From: Marinilabiliales bacterium
GTDB lineage: Bacteria; Bacteroidota; Bacteroidia; Bacteroidales; SZUA-534
Assembly (NCBI GenBank): GCA_003512955.1
Contig: DOTG01000036.1
Location: forward strand, 1 to 30,357
Direction: 5' to 3'
DNA: 30,357 bases
Shown here in pieces: positions 1 to 8,284 of the stretch. The position numbers were made by a program, and so were the translations under genes. The notes below the pieces were generated by a model. The model had not been told where the DNA came from. It did no database searches and saw only the letters and a program-made list of their open reading frames with translations. The number at the start of each line of letters is the position of its first letter. The stretch's first letter is position 1.

Positions 1-113
1 TTTCTTAGCTTTTTAGGGCCTTCTGTTCCTAAGAGGTGTCCCTCCATTACTTTATCAATTTCTTTGCAAAAATCGTCCACAGAACAAAAAATTTTGATAA
101 TTTTATCTATCAT
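1..113 (-). CDS. IS982-like transposase, N-terminal fragment cut by window edge
   Basis: This minus-strand reading frame starts at an ATG at 113 and stays open to the window edge, giving 37 codons. The peptide starts MIDKIIKIFCSVDDFCKE, which resembles the conserved start of IS982-family DDE transposases (the I-F-C-x-V-D-D-F-C-K-E block). The remaining roughly 250 residues, including the catalytic DDE residues, would lie outside the window, so I cannot tell whether the element is intact. The start codon sits 4 nt downstream of a strong hairpin (118-181). No sure terminal inverted repeat or target duplication was found between 182 and 310. It marks the edge of a mobile element beside the galactan operon. 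The family assignment is from recall of the N-terminal motif only. Confidence 0.65.
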   Translation of the reverse strand, partial: MIDKIIKIFCSVDDFCKEIDKVMEGHLLGTEGPKKLR

Positions 114-117
114 TTTT

Positions 118-181
118 AATAAGGTTTTTTGTGACTATATATTTAAATGTCAGATACTTAAATATAACAAAAAACCTTATT
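118..181. repeat. Long inverted repeat in the leader of the IS982-like transposase
   Basis: A perfect 15-bp inverted repeat pairs 118-132 (AATAAGGTTTTTTGT) with 167-181. Inside it a second 9-bp arm pair (around 139-147 with 158-166) continues the stem across a bulge of about 5 nt, leaving an 11-nt loop. In transposase mRNA the stem would end 4 nt before the start codon. It has little G+C and no T-run, so it is a poor intrinsic terminator for galK. A translation-blocking hairpin, as seen in other IS elements, is possible. Confidence 0.6.
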
Positions 182-310
182 TCTTTATAATATTTTAAAC
201 ACTTTCTTACATCGAACTCACGTTAATTACTTGTTATTGTTCAAGTAGTTTTTTGCCACGAATAAAATTAATGTCCATGAATGACATAATTCATAATTCT
301 TCATTCTGAA

Positions 311-1468
311 TTACTCATTGACAAGCCTCGCTCCTTCTTCAATAACCACTTCAATAATCTGAGGTTCTTTGCCGTCAGGAGTTTTATAATTAGCACGGAT
401 GTTTTTTTCAAACGCGGGAACCGATCCTTTTTTTACCAAGTTGATGGTACACCCACCAAAACCGCCACCCATCATCCGGGCACCCAATACTCCATCGGTA
501 TTTCTGGCCATATCCACCAATTGGTCCAATTCGTGGCAACTGACTTCATACTTATTTTTCAGCCCTTCATGCGAACCATACATCAGTTTTCCAAATTCTA
601 CAAAATTTCCTTGTTCCAAGGCGTTGCAGGCATTTTCTAGCCTTATGTTTTCTTCAATTACATAGGAACACCGGTTGTAGGTAATTTCATTAAACTCGCT
701 TTTATGGGCTTGGATGAGTTCCAAACCCACATCGCGAAGGGAATGGATATTGGGCTGGTATTTTTTCAAAAGGGCCACCCCATTTTCGCATTCCTGCCTG
801 CGTTTGTTGTATTCCGATGATGCCAATGAATGTTTTACCCCGGTATTTACCAGAACCAACATATAATCGGTCATATCGAGTGGAAAATATTGGTATTCCA
901 GACTGCGGCAATCTAATTTGATCACATGATTGGCTTTGCCGTGCATGGAGGCAAACTGATCCATAATGCCGCATTTTACTCCGGCATACTCATGCTCGGC
1001 CATTTGAGCGAATTTTACTAACTGTAATTTTGAATAATTCAGCTTAAAAAGATCATTAATAGCATAGGCCATTCCCACCTCAATAGCCGCCGATGAAGAC
1101 ATTCCAGCGCCCAGGGGGACATCGCCCCCAAAAACGCAATCAAAAGCAGGAACTTTTTTTCCATCCTTTACAAATTGGGCAATTACACCCAATAAATAGT
1201 TGGCCCAATGGGTTTTGCTGGGTTCAATTTTATCAACCGGGGTTTCGAAACTTTCGTTCAAATCGATGGCATAAAACCTGAAAACCCCTGATGAATTGGG
1301 TTTTATCGCAAAATGGATGGACTTGTTAACCGAAGCGGGTAATACAAACCCTTCGTTGTAGTCGGTATGTTCTCCAATCAGATTCACCCTGCCTGGGGCT
1401 GCGTAAAGGTTTGGCTCTATTCCAAATTTTTCTTTAAAAATGGTTTTGATTTCTTTTTTCATTGTCAT
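311..1468 (-). CDS. galK: Galactokinase
   Basis: Cytoplasmic GHMP-family kinase that phosphorylates alpha-D-galactose to galactose 1-phosphate with ATP, the entry to the Leloir pathway. All three family signatures are present: the galactokinase signature GRVNLIGEHTDYNEG near residues 26-40, the phosphate-binding loop PLGAGMSSSAA near 118-128, and the C-terminal glycine motif MGGGFGGCTI. The 385-residue length is normal. It is the last gene of the minus-strand galactan operon, 19 bp after the GH53 stop codon. The start MTMKK has a second ATG two codons on, and either could be used. Its place behind two galactanases and a beta-galactosidase explains its role: it traps galactose released from galactan. 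No galT, galE or galactose transporter is in the window. Confidence 0.96.
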   Translation of the reverse strand: MTMKKEIKTIFKEKFGIEPNLYAAPGRVNLIGEHTDYNEGFVLPASVNKSIHFAIKPNSSGVFRFYAIDLNESFETPVDKIEPSKTHWANYLLGVIAQFVKDGKKVPAFDCVFGGDVPLGAGMSSSAAIEVGMAYAINDLFKLNYSKLQLVKFAQMAEHEYAGVKCGIMDQFASMHGKANHVIKLDCRSLEYQYFPLDMTDYMLVLVNTGVKHSLASSEYNKRRQECENGVALLKKYQPNIHSLRDVGLELIQAHKSEFNEITYNRCSYVIEENIRLENACNALEQGNFVEFGKLMYGSHEGLKNKYEVSCHELDQLVDMARNTDGVLGARMMGGGFGGCTINLVKKGSVPAFEKNIRANYKTPDGKEPQIIEVVIEEGARLVNE

Positions 1469-1487
1469 TGATATTCTTATGTTTAAA

Positions 1488-2603
1488 CTATTTTGTATAA
1501 GGATGTTTCATGTATTGGAATACCGGAAGAGCTTCGTTCTGATGCCCGGCATCGAAAAAAGTGGCATTTTCCCAATGTGAACCTTGTCCCCACAAGGTGC
1601 TGCACGAAGTCGAAATCCACGCGGGTTCCCAGTAAATTACCCCTATCCCACCTCCGTCAATCACTTTTTGAGTTAAGGTTATCATGTATTGCAGTTGTCC
1701 TTGGGGTGTAGCCCTGAAACCGGAATCCAGCGATTGTTCCCCCAGAATGTTATGAGCCGGATCAAAGCTTTCTAAGGTCCATGGATAGGAAGTTTCAACC
1801 ACCATTACCTCTTTTCCGAAATCCTTTTTTAACCGGGCAACCTCGTCCGATAATTGTTGCATCGAGAAATCGGACCAATTGGAATAATAGGACAATCCGA
1901 TAAAATCGTAAGGAGCAATCCCGTTAACCCTGGCAGAATCAAACCATTCATAGGCATGGTCAGGCTGGGCAATATGCAACATTACCAAGGGTTTGATGGA
2001 TTTAGCCTGTCCCCCGGCGTCCCTGACCGCTTTGATACCGCTATTGAGCAAAGCTACATTGCGTTTCCAGTCAATGTTTTTCGTATCACTGGTATCGCGG
2101 TTTTGCATCACTTCAATGTTGATTTCGTTCCCCACCTGAACCATTTCGGGCATGATGCCTGCATGTTCCAGGCGCATCAAATAATTGAAGGTAAATTGAT
2201 ATACCGAATCACAAAGAATATTCAAATCGGCAATCCCTTTCCACGTTGCCGGAATAACCTGATGGCTGGGATCGGCCCAGGTATCGGAATAATGGATGTC
2301 GAGCAGTACCTGCATGTGGTTTTCTTTCGCTTTCCTGATGGTTTCAAAAACATCATCGGAGTTGCTGTATTCGGTCCAGTTGGGATTGTTCCACAATCGT
2401 ACGCGAACCAAATTGCAGCCCTTTTCGGCAAAAATCTGATACGGATCGGTCACCTGTCCATTCAACCGATAGGTTCCGCCGCAGTCTAGCATTTCATTAA
2501 CGTACGAAAGGTCGGCCCCATAATAAAATTCAGGCTGTTCTTGGCACGAAGCCATTATTAGGATTATCTCTAATCCTAATGAAAGTCCAATGATTGTTTT
2601 CAT
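1488..2603 (-). CDS. GH53 endo-beta-1,4-galactanase, lipoprotein
   Basis: Arabinogalactan endo-beta-1,4-galactanase of family GH53 that cleaves beta-1,4-galactan (pectic galactan, type I arabinogalactan). The signal peptide ends in a lipobox, IMASC, with Cys20 the likely lipidated residue, so the enzyme is membrane anchored. The TIM barrel runs from about residue 28 to the end. The acid/base is probably Glu160 in VQVGNE and the nucleophile Glu270 in MVVETSYPW. Family motifs DLSYVNEM, LLDIHYSDTWADP and YWEPAW are present. It lies 8 bp after the GH2 gene and 19 bp before galK, in one operon. The upstream GH53 shares the catalytic domain but has extra C-terminal domains, so this copy probably trims shorter oligomers at the cell surface or in the periplasm. 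That division of labour is inference. Confidence 0.95.
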   Translation of the reverse strand: MKTIIGLSLGLEIILIMASCQEQPEFYYGADLSYVNEMLDCGGTYRLNGQVTDPYQIFAEKGCNLVRVRLWNNPNWTEYSNSDDVFETIRKAKENHMQVLLDIHYSDTWADPSHQVIPATWKGIADLNILCDSVYQFTFNYLMRLEHAGIMPEMVQVGNEINIEVMQNRDTSDTKNIDWKRNVALLNSGIKAVRDAGGQAKSIKPLVMLHIAQPDHAYEWFDSARVNGIAPYDFIGLSYYSNWSDFSMQQLSDEVARLKKDFGKEVMVVETSYPWTLESFDPAHNILGEQSLDSGFRATPQGQLQYMITLTQKVIDGGGIGVIYWEPAWISTSCSTLWGQGSHWENATFFDAGHQNEALPVFQYMKHPYTK

Positions 2604-2611
2604 GTTCTTAT

Positions 2612-4990
2612 TTAGTTTATTTTCAAATGAGCGTTTTCTAATGTCGGTGATTGGGCCGAAATTGAAATCTCTGTTTCTGTATTGGTTGTTTTCAATAGAA
2701 TGGTAGCGATACCTGCTTCTACTATGGCCGGATTATCGCCAATCAATTGGGCATTACCTGATACTGTAAATTCTATCTTTAATCCATTGACGGGGCAAAG
2801 GGTTCCCTGTTGATCAACTACCGCAGCATATACAAAAATAATATCGCTACCAGTTGAGCGTAAAGGAATTCCTGAAGTATCACAGGTAAGTTGAATCTTT
2901 GCTGGTTTTTGTGGTGTTGATGCTTTATATAATGCCATTTTTTTGCCGTTTACATAGCCAATAGCCTCTAAAGTACCTGCTTCAAATTTAGATAGATGAA
3001 AGGTGAATGGCGGATGTTTTAAATGGCTGCTGTATGTATCATTATCTGGCTTTTGATTGCCTAATGATTTTCCATTGAGGAACAATTCCACCTCCTGGCA
3101 ATTACTATAAATTTTAATATCAGTCGATGAACCGGGCTGCCAGTAACTGGCAATAAAAACCATAGCACCGCCCTGTGCGGGTAAAACAACAGGTTCTGTC
3201 AAATCGCGTTGACTCTGATAGAAATAATAGGCAAATTTGGGAATCCTGAAAATATCGACAATTCCCGACGCTTCAATATCGTTGGCGTAACCCCGGTTAT
3301 AATCGAACATCAGCCAATTGGCCTGACCAATGGTTGAAATACCCTTTTGATTAGAATTCGAGGCTTCCTGAAAGTTCAATGCCTGTTGAAGCATCCGCTT
3401 TTCGCCATCGCCCCGGAACTGGCGGCTGGTCCGCTCCTCCTCTTTCAGGTCGGCATAAGCCGTTTGATTGAATCCTGCATTCTGGGCATAATATTCCCAA
3501 TCGCCATATTCTGCAATAAAAACCGGACGTTTACCTTCTTTATATTGATTCCAGTAATGGGGCGGTTTTCCATGCTGGCGTGCCGGAATAAATAAATCGT
3601 AACCTTCGTAATCAATCCAGGCACAGGTAAATTGCCCCTTTTCGGAAAGTTCTTCTTCTTTTACGGCCAGAATCCGTTCCATAAAATCGGGTTCCATCCA
3701 CGATTCGTTTAACGAAAGTTCCCAAAAGAACACAGAAGCCCGGTTCCGGTCGCGGCGGATTAATTCCCGAACATCGTTTAAAACGTGCTTTTGAAAGGTT
3801 TCGTTGCCGTTGAATTGCCAACCAGGGATACAGTTCATGGTTACTATTCCTAACGAATCGCAGGCATCCATAAAAGCCTCGGAATGGGGATAATGCGATA
3901 AACGGATCATATCAAACCCCGCATTTTTAATTTTTACGGCATCGCGCCACTGGGCTTCATCCGATAAGGCATAGCCCATGTAAGGATATTCCTGGTGGCG
4001 GTTGGTCCCTGTAAGGAATATCTTGTGTCCGTTTAAAAACAATCCCTCCTCTGTCAGTTCTACTTTCCGGATTCCAAATCTCTGATGGATTTTATCAATG
4101 ACTCTGTTTTGCTGAACCACTGTGGTTTTTAAAGCATATAAGTGCGGATGGCCCGGGCTCCAAAGTTGTGGTTGTTCGACGTCAATTTTTTGAACAACCT
4201 CGATAGTTTCATCAGGTTGGGCTTTGATTTTTTCCGAAGTTTGTGAGATAACGGTTTTTCCCTTGCTATCACTAATCTGTTGAGTAACCTGAAAAACTTG
4301 TTCTGTCTCCGTTTCATTGATAATCTGGGTGGTTATTTTCAGTTTGCTTATAGAACTGTCTATCAATTCGAACTGAATAAAAACAGCACCTGATGCTGGT
4401 TTAAATGTAGTTAAGGCTTCGGTGATATGCAGTTTTGAGGTGGAAACCAGTTTTACATTCCGGTAAATGCCTCCATAGCGGTTGAAATCCAACATATTCA
4501 GTGCCTTTCCGGGAGGAACCAATGAATCATCGGTATTTACCAGTTTCACGGCCAACAGATTGGCTTCACCAAATTTCAATGCTGAATTCAAAGGAACGAT
4601 AAAGGGCAGATAACCTCCCGTATGTTGCATGATAAGTTTTCCATTCAGGTAAACATCGGCATTTTGCATAGCACCCTCAAAATAAAGCGAATGAAGTTTA
4701 TCAGTCTCAGTTTTTGAAATTGTAAATGTTTTTCGGTACCAGCAGGTTCCCATCCATTGATTATTGACCACTAATGGTTCAATTTGAGCGGTATGGGGCA
4801 ATGTAACGGAATCAAAAGCCGATTCGGTAATCCCGGTTCCTGAATAGTCACCATCGGGTAAATCTTTGGCAAAGACCCAACCCTGATTAAAGTCATCGTA
4901 CTCGCAACCCTCATAATCTTTGTCTTGTTGGCAAGCCAATGCCAATAGGCTTACAACAGCGATTCCAATTTTAAGAATATCTTTTCGCAT
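2612..4990 (-). CDS. GH2 beta-galactosidase, lipoprotein
   Basis: Glycoside hydrolase family 2 enzyme, probably an exo-beta-galactosidase that removes galactose from galacto-oligosaccharides. I take the ATG at 4990 (MRKDILK) as start, not the in-frame ATG at 5038 inside the upstream gene, because it gives a proper lipoprotein signal with lipobox LALAC (Cys20). After the cysteine come QQDKDYE residues resembling a Bacteroidota surface-export signal. Order of parts: jelly-roll sugar-binding domain (about 34-185), Ig-like domain (185-300), TIM barrel (about 310-600) and C-terminal Ig-like or DUF4982-type domains. The acid/base is probably Glu429 in SLNES and the nucleophile Glu494 in FIAEYG. The start lies 1 bp from the stop of the GH53 gene before it, suggesting translational coupling. 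The exact linkage specificity is not visible. Confidence 0.92.
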   Translation of the reverse strand: MRKDILKIGIAVVSLLALACQQDKDYEGCEYDDFNQGWVFAKDLPDGDYSGTGITESAFDSVTLPHTAQIEPLVVNNQWMGTCWYRKTFTISKTETDKLHSLYFEGAMQNADVYLNGKLIMQHTGGYLPFIVPLNSALKFGEANLLAVKLVNTDDSLVPPGKALNMLDFNRYGGIYRNVKLVSTSKLHITEALTTFKPASGAVFIQFELIDSSISKLKITTQIINETETEQVFQVTQQISDSKGKTVISQTSEKIKAQPDETIEVVQKIDVEQPQLWSPGHPHLYALKTTVVQQNRVIDKIHQRFGIRKVELTEEGLFLNGHKIFLTGTNRHQEYPYMGYALSDEAQWRDAVKIKNAGFDMIRLSHYPHSEAFMDACDSLGIVTMNCIPGWQFNGNETFQKHVLNDVRELIRRDRNRASVFFWELSLNESWMEPDFMERILAVKEEELSEKGQFTCAWIDYEGYDLFIPARQHGKPPHYWNQYKEGKRPVFIAEYGDWEYYAQNAGFNQTAYADLKEEERTSRQFRGDGEKRMLQQALNFQEASNSNQKGISTIGQANWLMFDYNRGYANDIEASGIVDIFRIPKFAYYFYQSQRDLTEPVVLPAQGGAMVFIASYWQPGSSTDIKIYSNCQEVELFLNGKSLGNQKPDNDTYSSHLKHPPFTFHLSKFEAGTLEAIGYVNGKKMALYKASTPQKPAKIQLTCDTSGIPLRSTGSDIIFVYAAVVDQQGTLCPVNGLKIEFTVSGNAQLIGDNPAIVEAGIATILLKTTNTETEISISAQSPTLENAHLKIN

Positions 4991-4991
4991 C

Positions 4992-6671
4992 TTAATTAAT
5001 TGTTTTAACAATTTTTCTTGATTCCAGTATTTGTCCATGGCCGTTCAACCATTGAATCAGGTAGATTCCTTCCTTCCAAATAGAGGTATTAACGAATGAT
5101 TCATCAGAAGTTTCTTTAATGAGTAGCCGTCCATCCATACCCATGATCTGAAAATTTTGACTACCGTTCAGAGATGTTTTTATGTGAAGTCTCTCATTAA
5201 AAGGATTAGGATAAACATCAGTAAATAAATTATTTAAATTATCATTAACTGATACTGTAATTTCTTCGCAACTACTCCATTTATAAGCATAGACTTCAGT
5301 ATCTCCTTCAATCACATATTTTCGATGGGTTCCCCACAACAAGGCACATTCCTCCGGAACATCTTCATGATACAAAGCCATATTCCAATCGGCTTTCACG
5401 GTATAAATAAATGCCCCCTCTTCCCCTTTTTGCAAGGTGGTGGTGTATTTGTAGATGTTATTTCCTATGGCTGTCATTTTCATAAATTGCCAATTGGTAC
5501 CTGTAAAATCTCCGGTTACATACACATCTTCCACTATGGTAACACCGGTCATATCTACATAAAACGTAACCTGCGAACTGGTAGAGGGTGCCACAGAATA
5601 ATCATAAGTTAAGTATTCAATTCCCTGATGCAATTGATTGTCGAAATCGAAAAATGTAGCATTTTCATAATGCGAACCAGGGCCCCAAATAGTTGAACAA
5701 CTGGTAGTGACCCAGGCGGGCTCCCAATAAATGGTTCCCATTCCTCCACTGGAAATGACGGAATAATTCAGATTTATCAAAAAGTTTTTCTGTCCTTGCA
5801 CGGTGGCAAGATACCCATCCATAAGCGACTCCCCGGTTAAAATATTTCCGGCATCGCCATTATTATCAAGGGTCCAGGGAAAACCTGTTTCAACAATCCA
5901 AACCGACTTTTCAAATTTAGTCTTAAGGCTTTTTACAATGGTTCCAACTTCGGCTAAAGTTTGTTTATGCCATTGGGGATAGTAGGAAAGTCCAATAATA
6001 TCAAATTCGCTTAAACCATTGCTTTTAGCCGCAGAAAACCACCAATCGCCATTATCGGGATCTGAAACATGTAAAACGGTTTTAATTGATGTATCAACAT
6101 CCTTTGTTGCCTGAATCCCGGCTTTGAAGAGTTTTACATTCCTGGACCAATTGTTTGGATATAACGATTCCCCTTCTTCTAACAGAATATTTCCATTGGT
6201 TTCATTCCCTATCTGCACAAACTCGGGCATTAAATTTTCGGTTTTTAAGGTATTTAATAATTGAAACGTATAATTGTAAACCGAATCGACTAAAATATCC
6301 AAATCGGTAATTCCCTGCCAGGCAGCGGGTCGCAATTGGTTACCGGGATCGGCCCAGGTATCGGAATAATGGAAATCGAGCAACACTTTCATGCCTGCTA
6401 GCTTCGCACGTGTAATCCCTTTCTTGACATCGGCAAAATTACCGTATTCTGTCCAATCGGGATTGTGCCATATCCTAAAACGGACTACTTGATTCTGATA
6501 GCCTTGAAAAATTGCATAAACATCTTTGGTGCTTCCGTTTTCGTAATAAACCGCCCCACAATCCTCCATTTCGTTCAAATACGACAGATCCACCCCTAGA
6601 AGCACCTCCTGCGAAATCGCTTTCAACTGAAAAATGCCCATTATCAATAAAATCAATCCAATATTTCTCAT
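4992..6671 (-). CDS. GH53 endo-beta-1,4-galactanase with carbohydrate-binding-like and T9SS sorting domains
   Basis: Secreted multidomain galactanase of 559 residues. A signal peptide (about 1-20, cleavage near AISQ) precedes a GH53 barrel at about 25-355. The acid/base is probably Glu157 in VQIGNE and the nucleophile Glu261 in WIVETGFPW. Residues 365-470 form a beta-rich module (VTFYVDMTGV, VYVTGDFTG) like the CBM20/starch-binding fold, likely a glycan-binding module. Residues 485-559 are a type A C-terminal sorting domain (DVYPNPFNERLHI, GMDGRLL, GIYLIQ), so the protein should leave through the type IX secretion system and be cell-surface attached or released. It is the first glycosidase of the operon, 74 bp after the Nudix regulator. 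I infer that it makes the initial cuts in the polymer, with the lipoproteins acting later. Confidence 0.95.
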   Translation of the reverse strand: MRNIGLILLIMGIFQLKAISQEVLLGVDLSYLNEMEDCGAVYYENGSTKDVYAIFQGYQNQVVRFRIWHNPDWTEYGNFADVKKGITRAKLAGMKVLLDFHYSDTWADPGNQLRPAAWQGITDLDILVDSVYNYTFQLLNTLKTENLMPEFVQIGNETNGNILLEEGESLYPNNWSRNVKLFKAGIQATKDVDTSIKTVLHVSDPDNGDWWFSAAKSNGLSEFDIIGLSYYPQWHKQTLAEVGTIVKSLKTKFEKSVWIVETGFPWTLDNNGDAGNILTGESLMDGYLATVQGQKNFLINLNYSVISSGGMGTIYWEPAWVTTSCSTIWGPGSHYENATFFDFDNQLHQGIEYLTYDYSVAPSTSSQVTFYVDMTGVTIVEDVYVTGDFTGTNWQFMKMTAIGNNIYKYTTTLQKGEEGAFIYTVKADWNMALYHEDVPEECALLWGTHRKYVIEGDTEVYAYKWSSCEEITVSVNDNLNNLFTDVYPNPFNERLHIKTSLNGSQNFQIMGMDGRLLIKETSDESFVNTSIWKEGIYLIQWLNGHGQILESRKIVKTIN

Positions 6672-6745
6672 CGCTATCTGTTTTATAGTTTCGTTTTGCT
6701 AATTCCTAATTGCCAGTTTCTTTGTCTTGTGTCTAACATCTATCC

Positions 6746-7429
6746 TCACATTTTAATAATCCGATCGGTAAAATCCCATGCCTCTTTAGGTTTAAACCGA
6801 TAATAATAGGCGCCTTTTTTCGATTCCGAGGTATCTTTTTTATCCAGCCGCTCCATAGTATCTAATGAAAGAATTTTTTTGCGGAAATTACCCGGATCAA
6901 ATTCTTTCATGAAGATGGAATTGTACAATTGACGCAGTTGTGTGATGGTAAATTCCGGGGGAAGCAAATCGCGCCCCACCAAGTCGTAACTAGCCTTTTT
7001 GCGGAGTTTTTCAAGTGCTGCATTTACCATTTGCTGGTGATCAAAGATCAGTCCCGGTAACTGGCTTACCGGCCACCATTCTGCATTGTATTGATACACC
7101 AGTTGATGATTATGGTTCTGAATATTAATTAAAGCGTAAAATACCACGCTAATGACACGGCCTCCGGGGTCACGTTCCGGATTCGAAAAGACCTGAACCT
7201 GCTCCATAAAAATGTCTTTCAACCCGGTAATAGCAACAAGTACCCGGTTGGCTGCATCTTCCACCGACTCTTTCGGGTTTACCCATCCCCCAATGAGCGA
7301 CCATTGCCCCAAGGCAGGTTCCAGATTCCGCTTGAAGAGCAATAATTTCAGTTGTCCTTCGTGGTATCCAAATATCACGTTGTCAACTGATACTAAATGC
7401 TTTTCCTGAAGATGATATGGCTGTAACAT
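6746..7429 (-). CDS. Nudix-type transcriptional regulator (NrtR/AraR-like), catalytically dead
   Basis: Probable sugar-responsive transcription factor with a Nudix fold at about residues 10-145 and a C-terminal winged helix at about 150-225. The Nudix box is degenerate: Gly48, Glu54 and Arg62 remain, but the three catalytic glutamates of the REUXEE core are Val63, Ala66 and Ile67. Loss of hydrolase activity with a helix-turn-helix tail is characteristic of NrtR-like regulators; in Bacteroides one member (AraR) controls arabinose use. This gene is first in the galactan operon, 74 bp before the first GH53, and its promoter holds two 19-bp palindromes. I infer that it controls itself and the galactanase genes in response to galactose, arabinose or a derivative. 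The effector cannot be read from the sequence. Confidence 0.88.
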   Translation of the reverse strand: MLQPYHLQEKHLVSVDNVIFGYHEGQLKLLLFKRNLEPALGQWSLIGGWVNPKESVEDAANRVLVAITGLKDIFMEQVQVFSNPERDPGGRVISVVFYALINIQNHNHQLVYQYNAEWWPVSQLPGLIFDHQQMVNAALEKLRKKASYDLVGRDLLPPEFTITQLRQLYNSIFMKEFDPGNFRKKILSLDTMERLDKKDTSESKKGAYYYRFKPKEAWDFTDRIIKM

Positions 7430-7447
7430 TTTTTATGTACTATTTTA

Positions 7448-7478
7448 TAAAAGTATTAACTACTTTTTATATTACCAA
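7448..7478 (-). promoter_or_regulatory. Promoter of the Nudix-galactan operon
   Basis: On the minus strand a TTG (plus-strand CAA, 7476-7478) is followed after 20 bp by TACTTTTA (7448-7455), matching seven of eight positions of the Bacteroidota -7 element TAnnTTTG. Spacing is as expected for the -33/-7 pair. The start of transcription would fall near 7440, about 10 nt before the ATG at 7429. One operator-like palindrome covers the -7 element and a second lies just upstream of the -33 element. Confidence 0.5.
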
Positions 7479-7505
7479 AAATGATAAAAAGTATTTTTTA
7501 CTTTT
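7449..7505. promoter_or_regulatory. Tandem 19-bp palindromic operators
   Basis: Two copies of the perfect palindrome AAAAGTA-N5-TACTTTT occur at 7449-7467 and 7487-7505, centred 38 bp apart, close to whole turns of the helix. The spacers differ (TTAAC and TTTTT), so the arms are what is conserved. The first overlaps the likely -7 element. They are the best candidates for binding sites of the Nudix regulator, and the arrangement suggests repression. No third copy was found in the 74-bp gap before the first GH53 gene. Confidence 0.6.
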
Positions 7506-7550
7506 CACTAAGAATTTGAATATGTGGCTTAGTATTCAACAACATAAACT

Positions 7551-7578
7551 AAAAAGGTTGAACCATTGTCCAACCTTT
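7551..7578 (-). terminator. Intrinsic terminator of the YgjV-like gene
   Basis: An 8-bp perfect stem (AAAGGTTG, 7553-7560, with CAACCTTT, 7571-7578) encloses a 10-nt loop and is followed on the minus strand by a run of five T (7555-7551). It lies 22 bp after the stop codon at 7601 and separates that gene from the galactan operon. Confidence 0.8.
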
Positions 7579-7600
7579 AGTAATTTCGTTTAAATCTAAT

Positions 7601-8233
7601 TTAAAGTGGAAATACAAAATATTCATTTCCTTCCAAAGTTTCTTTATGAAAGCCCATTTTTTCGAGATACCTGGCATGATGTGTCGATTGTGGTATGGTA
7701 CAAAGCATGGTATATCCCTGCTCTTTAAAAAACCGGATTTTATCTTTGTAAATAAACTTTCCCAATTTAAAGTCGCGGTATTGCGGAATCACATAATCCA
7801 GCCCAATATAAAGCCGCTTATTGCCATAATCGCGGGCTAAAAAAACGCCAGCCACAGCCATATTCCTCAAAAACATGTATGTGTAAGAATTTATACTATT
7901 GTTATATTCAAATTTTGGAAAATACTTTTGAATATCCTTCTTATAAAAATCTAAAAACTTTAACAAATACCGGTTATCGCGCCTGATTTCGAGGGTTGTA
8001 AAACTTTCCTCCGCACCAAACATTTTATATAGGTGGTAAATATTGGCAAACACCACAAACAGGTTTAGTAAACCTACGGGTAACGCACCAATTAAAAAAC
8101 CATAAGCTGAAAAAAGGGCCGAACCCACCAAATTAACAATCCGTAACCGTAAAATGGAACTCATCAACATCGACACCAATACCAACACAGAAGCGGCATA
8201 ACCCACCCATTCCAAAAAACTTAGATGAAACAT
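7601..8233 (-). CDS. YgjV-like inner-membrane protein with C-terminal GNAT-like domain
   Basis: Two-part protein of 210 residues. Residues 1-75 contain three hydrophobic segments (about 8-28, 32-50 and 53-70) typical of YgjV-type small membrane proteins. From about residue 85 the protein is soluble and looks like a GNAT fold: the stretch SYTYMFLRNMAVAGVF, the central part with LDYVIPQYRDFKLG, and the closing YLEKMGFHKE, which is the usual last helix and strand of acetyltransferases. The acetyl-CoA loop is not of the classic RxxGxG type, so enzyme activity is uncertain. Such fusions are common in Bacteroidota, but I know of no established function. It stands alone, with its own terminator and a 215-bp upstream gap. 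Confidence 0.75.
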   Translation of the reverse strand: MFHLSFLEWVGYAASVLVLVSMLMSSILRLRIVNLVGSALFSAYGFLIGALPVGLLNLFVVFANIYHLYKMFGAEESFTTLEIRRDNRYLLKFLDFYKKDIQKYFPKFEYNNSINSYTYMFLRNMAVAGVFLARDYGNKRLYIGLDYVIPQYRDFKLGKFIYKDKIRFFKEQGYTMLCTIPQSTHHARYLEKMGFHKETLEGNEYFVFPL

Positions 8234-8284
8234 ATTCTTAATTTATTAAATGATTTCTGATAACAATACTTCAGTAAATATTTT

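Noticed and set aside
118..181. Rho-independent terminator for galK
   Set aside because: The stem is A/T rich, lacks a following T-run, lies 130 bp beyond the stop codon and abuts the transposase start.
1854..2489. Long plus-strand open frame (211 codons) opposite the GH53 gene
   Set aside because: It is antisense to a well-supported glycosidase with catalytic residues, has no recognisable domain, and is explained by codon bias of the real gene.
4991..5038. Upstream ATG for the GH2 gene at 5038
   Set aside because: It lies inside the preceding GH53 gene and would place 16 charged residues before a clear lipoprotein signal peptide.
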